From Dysgonomonas mossii DSM 22836 (lineage in GTDB: Bacteria > Bacteroidota > Bacteroidia > Bacteroidales > Dysgonomonadaceae): a stretch of 64,000 bases of DNA. The notes beneath the pieces were generated by a model that worked only from the letters and a program-made list of their open reading frames with translations, ran no database searches and was not told the DNA's origin. The stretch covers positions 330,614 to 394,613 of the forward strand of contig NZ_GL892006.1 of NCBI RefSeq assembly GCF_000213575.1, given 5' to 3'. Positions 60,159-64,000 of this stretch are shown here, piece by piece. How positions within the stretch are numbered: the first letter of the stretch is position 1; the number at the start of each line of letters is the position of its first letter. Both the position numbers and the translations under genes were made by a program.

Positions 60159-62984
60159 ATGCGATTAAACATTTGCATCGTTTCAATTTTTATCTGTCTC
60201 TTAGTGGCAACCTCATGTACCGAAAAGAAGGTAGTATTCAACCAACGGGAATTTATCTCTCTTTCGGGAAAATGGCAATGCGATCTTGGTGAAATAAATC
60301 TGCCCGGAACTGTAGATGAAAGCCGTCTCGCTCCCCGCAATAGTGATACGCTGAGCACAGGGCAGCTTACACGGTTGAATCCTTATGTAGGAAAAATGAA
60401 ATATACCAAAGAGATTGAAATACCGGCAGGTTCAGCTCAGAAAGAATGGCGACTGATCATGGAGCGAACAAAACCTTCTACGGTGTGGATAGACAAAGAC
60501 AGCATAGGTACAAGCTCGCTGATACTATCACCTCAGATATATAATCTCGGAAAACTAGCCGCAGGAAAGCACACTGTGACTATCGTAATAGACAACAGCC
60601 CTACTTCTGTACCGCAAGGGATACATGGCTCGCATGCTTGGACCGATGCTACACAAACAAACTGGAATGGCATAATCGGAAAATTCGGGCTCGAAGCCAA
60701 TGATGGCATTCTCATTAGCGACCTTCAGGTTTATCCAAATGTTTCTTCTAAGACAATACCAGTTGTAGCACAAATCAACTCGTCAGTAAGCGGAAAAGCT
60801 AAAATATCGGTTCAGGGATATCTATGGAATACTACACAAAATATAGCTATACCCGATCAAGTTATCAGTATAGACCTGAAAGAGGGTCTGGAAACATATA
60901 AATTTGATATTAACGTGGGCAACAAACACGTTTTGTGGAGTGAATTTGATCCTGCCCTATACAAGGTTAATTTCGAAATAGAAAGTCAGAAAATAAAAGA
61001 CAGTTATACTATCGACTTTGGCATCAGAGACTTTTCGGCAAAAGGGACACAGTTTGAAATCAATTCTCTAAAAACATTTCTACGGGGCAAACACGATGCC
61101 TGCGTATTTCCTCTCACCGGCTATCCGCCGATGAATAAAGAAGAATGGAAAAGACAAATGCGCATCGCCAAAGAGTATGGAATAAACCATTACAGATTTC
61201 ACTCGTGGACACCTCCGCAAGCAGCTTTTGATGCGGCAAACGAAGAAGGCATATACATGCAGGCCGAACTACCTTACTGGGGAGCAATGGATACGACAAA
61301 CATCGACCTCAACAAATTCTTGATTAACGAAGGCGAGCATATCCTTACTACTTATGGAAACAATCCTTCGTTCGTTATGATGGCTTTGGGTAATGAGCTT
61401 GGAGGTGATGTAAAACTCATGCGTAGCATTGTAACAAATTTCCGCACTTCCGACCAACGTCATCTCTATGCCTTCGGAGCGAATAATATGCTGGGTACTG
61501 CCGGACAACAACAAGGTGAAGATTTCTTTGTCACATGCCGTGTTGGCGGACAGGTAGGTTCCGACGATTATTCAACTCATACCCGTGCGACCTTCTCTTT
61601 TGCTGATGCGAAGAACGGAGGATATATAAACGCTACATATCCTTCTACTGCCATCACTTTCTCGAAAGCTGTAGAAAACTGTACAGTACCGATTATAAGC
61701 CACGAGAATGGTCAATTTCAGGTATATCCCGATTATAACGAGATAAAAAAATATACCGGAGTACTGTATCCTTACAATATGGAAATATTCCAGAAACGCC
61801 TTCAGGAAAATGGACTTGAAGATCAGGCTGATGCCTTCCATAAAGCTACGGCACGTTTTGCTGCGCTCTGCTACAAGGCTGATATAGAAATGTGCCTTCG
61901 CACACCGGGATTTGGAGGTTTCCAATTGCTCGATTTGCAGGATTACCCGGGGCAAGGGAGTGCTTATGTAGGTATATTGGATGCATTTATGGATAATAAG
62001 GGCGGAATGGCGGCAGAAGAATTCGACGGTTTTTGTGACGAAATAGTCCCACTTTCCATTATGTCGAAATACTGCTGGAGCAATAACGAGATATTTACAG
62101 CCGAGATAAAACTAAGCAACTATTCGAAGGAAGCCCTCTCGAAAAAGAATTTGTCATGGACGCTAAGCAAGGCGCATAGCAATGTAAATGTAGCCAGAGG
62201 AGAATTTCCTATCAATATTTCTCAAGGTCATTTAGGCGAAGTAGGAAAAATAAATGTACCTCTTCAAGATATAAATACGGCAACTCAACTCGTATTGACT
62301 TTACAAACAGGTCCTCATGTAAATAAATACGATTTATGGGTATATCCCGACAAGGAGATCTCTGTAAAATCGGATATAAAAGAAACTTCGAGCCTGAAAC
62401 AAGCTTTAGACTTGCTACAGCAGGGAAATAAAGTATTATATACTCCCGATCACAAAGAAGTAGAAAAACTTTCTGTGGGTGGATTGTTTACTCCCGACTA
62501 TTGGAACTATGCCATGTTCAAGAATATTTCGGAATGGCTGAAAAGGGATGTCTCTCCGGGAACACTGTCTATATTGACAGACCCTTCGCACCCGCTATTT
62601 AAGGAGTTTCCGACAGAAACACATAGCAACTGGCAATGGTGGATTATATCAAAAAATTCTCGACCATTTATTCTCGACAGAACCCCTAAGGACTATAAAC
62701 CGTTGGTACAGGTAATTGACAATATAGAGCGTAACCACAAACTAGGATTGATATTCGAAATGCAGGTTGGCAAAGGAAAGTTGCTTGTTTGTATGTGCGA
62801 CCTGAAAGCCATCAGCGACAAACCTGAAGGGAAACAGTTTGGGCAGGCAATTCTCGATTATATGAGTTCTGCCGACTTTGCTCCTACAAATGAGTACACA
62901 GCAGAAGATATAAAAAGCCTGTTTAGTACTTCTATAAAAGAGAAGAAGATCGTAGGAGTAAAGAATATTACTACCTATAAGTAA
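60159..62984 (+). CDS. GH2-superfamily glycoside hydrolase lipoprotein
   Basis: 941 residues. Lipoprotein signal with lipobox LVATSC. N-terminal sugar-binding jelly roll (about 25-210, GKWQCDLGEINLPGTVDESR), Ig-like domain (about 215-320), TIM barrel (about 325-620) and a long C-terminal region. In the barrel NHYRFHSWTPPQAAFDAANE, FVMMALGNELGG (acid/base Glu) and IISHENGQFQVYPDYNEI (candidate nucleophile Glu) follow GH2 order. The last 200 residues end GLIFEMQVGKGKLLVCMCDL, a domain common in large Bacteroidetes GH2-like enzymes. Beta-galactosidase, glucuronidase or another exo-activity cannot be told apart. It shares an upstream tandem motif with the GH20 gene. Confidence 0.88.
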   Translation: MRLNICIVSIFICLLVATSCTEKKVVFNQREFISLSGKWQCDLGEINLPGTVDESRLAPRNSDTLSTGQLTRLNPYVGKMKYTKEIEIPAGSAQKEWRLIMERTKPSTVWIDKDSIGTSSLILSPQIYNLGKLAAGKHTVTIVIDNSPTSVPQGIHGSHAWTDATQTNWNGIIGKFGLEANDGILISDLQVYPNVSSKTIPVVAQINSSVSGKAKISVQGYLWNTTQNIAIPDQVISIDLKEGLETYKFDINVGNKHVLWSEFDPALYKVNFEIESQKIKDSYTIDFGIRDFSAKGTQFEINSLKTFLRGKHDACVFPLTGYPPMNKEEWKRQMRIAKEYGINHYRFHSWTPPQAAFDAANEEGIYMQAELPYWGAMDTTNIDLNKFLINEGEHILTTYGNNPSFVMMALGNELGGDVKLMRSIVTNFRTSDQRHLYAFGANNMLGTAGQQQGEDFFVTCRVGGQVGSDDYSTHTRATFSFADAKNGGYINATYPSTAITFSKAVENCTVPIISHENGQFQVYPDYNEIKKYTGVLYPYNMEIFQKRLQENGLEDQADAFHKATARFAALCYKADIEMCLRTPGFGGFQLLDLQDYPGQGSAYVGILDAFMDNKGGMAAEEFDGFCDEIVPLSIMSKYCWSNNEIFTAEIKLSNYSKEALSKKNLSWTLSKAHSNVNVARGEFPINISQGHLGEVGKINVPLQDINTATQLVLTLQTGPHVNKYDLWVYPDKEISVKSDIKETSSLKQALDLLQQGNKVLYTPDHKEVEKLSVGGLFTPDYWNYAMFKNISEWLKRDVSPGTLSILTDPSHPLFKEFPTETHSNWQWWIISKNSRPFILDRTPKDYKPLVQVIDNIERNHKLGLIFEMQVGKGKLLVCMCDLKAISDKPEGKQFGQAILDYMSSADFAPTNEYTAEDIKSLFSTSIKEKKIVGVKNITTYK

Positions 62985-62988
62985 ATAG

Positions 62989-63062
62989 AACTTATCATTC
63001 TGAATGAAGTCAGAGATCTCATATCCGATAGAGAATGTTCGTTACATTCAGAATGACAAGTT
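62989..63062. terminator. Long inverted repeat/bidirectional terminator between GH2 and uxuA
   Basis: AACTTATCATTCTGAATG (62989-63006) pairs with 63045-63062 with one G-U, loop 38 nt. It consists of two inverted copies of the dispersed TCATTCTGAAYGAAGT-type repeat (62991-63019 and 63031-63059). Confidence 0.7.
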
Positions 63063-63069
63063 ATAATAG

Positions 63070-64000
63070 TTACTGATATAGCGTCTTAGCTATCCCCTGT
63101 TCCAAGCCGCGAAGCTCAGCCAAACCACGAAGGCGGCCAATGCAGGAATATCCCGGATTGGTTTTCTTGTTCAGATCGTCAATCATCTGATGTCCGTGAT
63201 CGGGACGGAAAGGGATAGATATATTACGTTGCTGTTGTATTTCCAGGAGTCCTTTCATTACACCATACATGTCCACATCGCCTTCGAGATGATTTGCCTC
63301 GTAAAAGTTACCCTCCGCATCACGCTGAGTAGAACGCAAATGCACGAAGTTGACTCTGTGACCCAAGCGTTTGATCATATTAGGCAAGTCGTTATCGGCA
63401 CGCACACCGAATGAACCTGTGCAAAAGCATAGTCCGTTAGACTTGTTAGGCACAGCCTCAACCAATTTATTAAAGTCTGATTCCGTGCTCAGAATGCGAG
63501 GTAATCCTAAAATCGGATAAGGCGGATCATCGGGATGGATAGCCAGCTTCACACCTGCCTCATCGGCAACAGGCGCAATCTCTTTTACGAACTCTATCAG
63601 GTTTTTTCGTAGCGTTTCAGCATCTATATCTTTATAGCGATCAAGCTGCGCTTGAAACTCTTCAAGGGTAAAACTTTCTTCTGCACCCGGTAGTCCGGCA
63701 ATCATATTACTGACTAATAGCTCTTTATCCTCCTGCGTCATTTCTTCGAAGCGTTTCTTCGCTTTAGCAATATCTTCCGATGAGTATTCTTGCTCTGCAC
63801 CGGGACGTTTTAGTATAAACAATTCGAATGCCATAAAAGCCGCACGCTCAAAACGTAACGCCTTCGACCCGTCGGGCATTGTATAAGCCAAGTCGGTACG
63901 TGTCCAATCCAGCACTGGCATAAAATTGTATGTAACAATCGTTATGCCGCATTTAGCTAGGTTACGAATGCTTTCTTTATAGTTATCAATGTACTTTCGG
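63070..64000 (-). CDS. uxuA: Mannonate dehydratase, N-terminus outside the window
   Basis: At least 310 residues of a protein usually near 390-400. The frame continues past an internal ATG at 63921 to the right edge ([20 protein letters not shown] directly before [13 protein letters not shown]), so the true start is outside. [40 protein letters not shown] and [14 protein letters not shown] contain the Cys, His and Asp metal ligands of UxuA. Dehydrates D-mannonate to 2-keto-3-deoxygluconate in glucuronate breakdown. This may follow from uronate-containing glycans attacked by the adjacent GH2-type enzyme, but the two genes are convergent. Confidence 0.96.
   Translation of the reverse strand, partial: RKYIDNYKESIRNLAKCGITIVTYNFMPVLDWTRTDLAYTMPDGSKALRFERAAFMAFELFILKRPGAEQEYSSEDIAKAKKRFEEMTQEDKELLVSNMIAGLPGAEESFTLEEFQAQLDRYKDIDAETLRKNLIEFVKEIAPVADEAGVKLAIHPDDPPYPILGLPRILSTESDFNKLVEAVPNKSNGLCFCTGSFGVRADNDLPNMIKRLGHRVNFVHLRSTQRDAEGNFYEANHLEGDVDMYGVMKGLLEIQQQRNISIPFRPDHGHQMIDDLNKKTNPGYSCIGRLRGLAELRGLEQGIAKTLYQ

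Noticed and set aside
1-64000. Mobile elements, CRISPR arrays, tRNA or rRNA genes
   Set aside because: Looked for transposase or integrase motifs, regularly spaced repeats and tRNA-like arms; none found.

Overview
The window looks like chromosomal core and near-core DNA of a Bacteroidales bacterium, probably near Dysgonomonas or a related family. This is inferred from family content (DUF4954 protein, TamB lipoprotein-era envelope genes, SPFH/ribbon-helix-helix pair, BtuB-like TonB receptor, many SC-type lipoproteins), from roughly 40% GC, and from repeated promoters of the Bacteroidetes type (TTTG, about 20 bp, TAnnTTTG). I see no rRNA, tRNA, insertion sequence, phage gene or CRISPR array. 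The genes at both edges are cut: a phospho-sugar mutase at the left and mannonate dehydratase UxuA at the right.

Layout. 1-9 kb holds the phospho-sugar mutase, the Mg2+ channel mgtE behind a striking leader, a TPR protein, a cation/proton antiporter and a CNNM/HlyC-type CBS protein. 9-14.3 kb holds pheT, a C92 papain-like hydrolase and a BtuB-like receptor. 14.8-21.1 kb is a propionate/succinate module: a three-gene biotin-dependent acyl-CoA carboxylase, a secreted EEP-family phosphodiesterase and a CoA-transferase. 21.3-29.3 kb carries a small secreted protein, lipA, a THUMP-like methyltransferase, tamB and a SUFU-domain protein. 29.4-34.8 kb carries a GH20 hexosaminidase, mdh, a coiled-coil membrane protein and a GNAT enzyme. 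34.8-38.3 kb is a tight six-gene operon led by recR, with the wreck of an Fpg-type DNA glycosylase upstream. 38.3-46 kb has a second antiporter, an OmpA-family protein, TerC, an HD phosphohydrolase and tilS. 46-56 kb has lipoproteins, an ABC-F ATPase, a lactonase-fold lipoprotein, rpmE2, a DUF4954 protein and an SPFH protein. 56.2-59.8 kb is a cobalamin nucleotide-loop/salvage operon. 60.1-64 kb has a GH2-type lipoprotein and uxuA.

How it fits together. The carboxylase, CoA-transferase, malate dehydrogenase, BtuB-like receptor and corrinoid salvage operon are all consistent with succinate/propionate fermentation through B12-dependent methylmalonyl-CoA chemistry (the mutase itself is not in the window). 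Two secreted glycosidases (GH20, GH2) share a nearly identical 20-bp tandem motif upstream, suggesting common control.

The strongest candidate for an undescribed system is the mgtE leader (about 1186-1346). It encodes a 19-residue acidic/proline peptide, MDEDPYPSYRNKTEVLTSL, overlaid on three alternative RNA hairpins, the last of which hides an AAGGAG Shine-Dalgarno sequence of mgtE. It resembles in logic, but not in sequence context, the MgtL leader of enterobacterial mgtA. Other leads are a probable AUU start for tamB, a lysine-rich small ORF plus hairpin in the terC leader, and an eroded dispersed repeat that forms long inverted repeats at gene ends.
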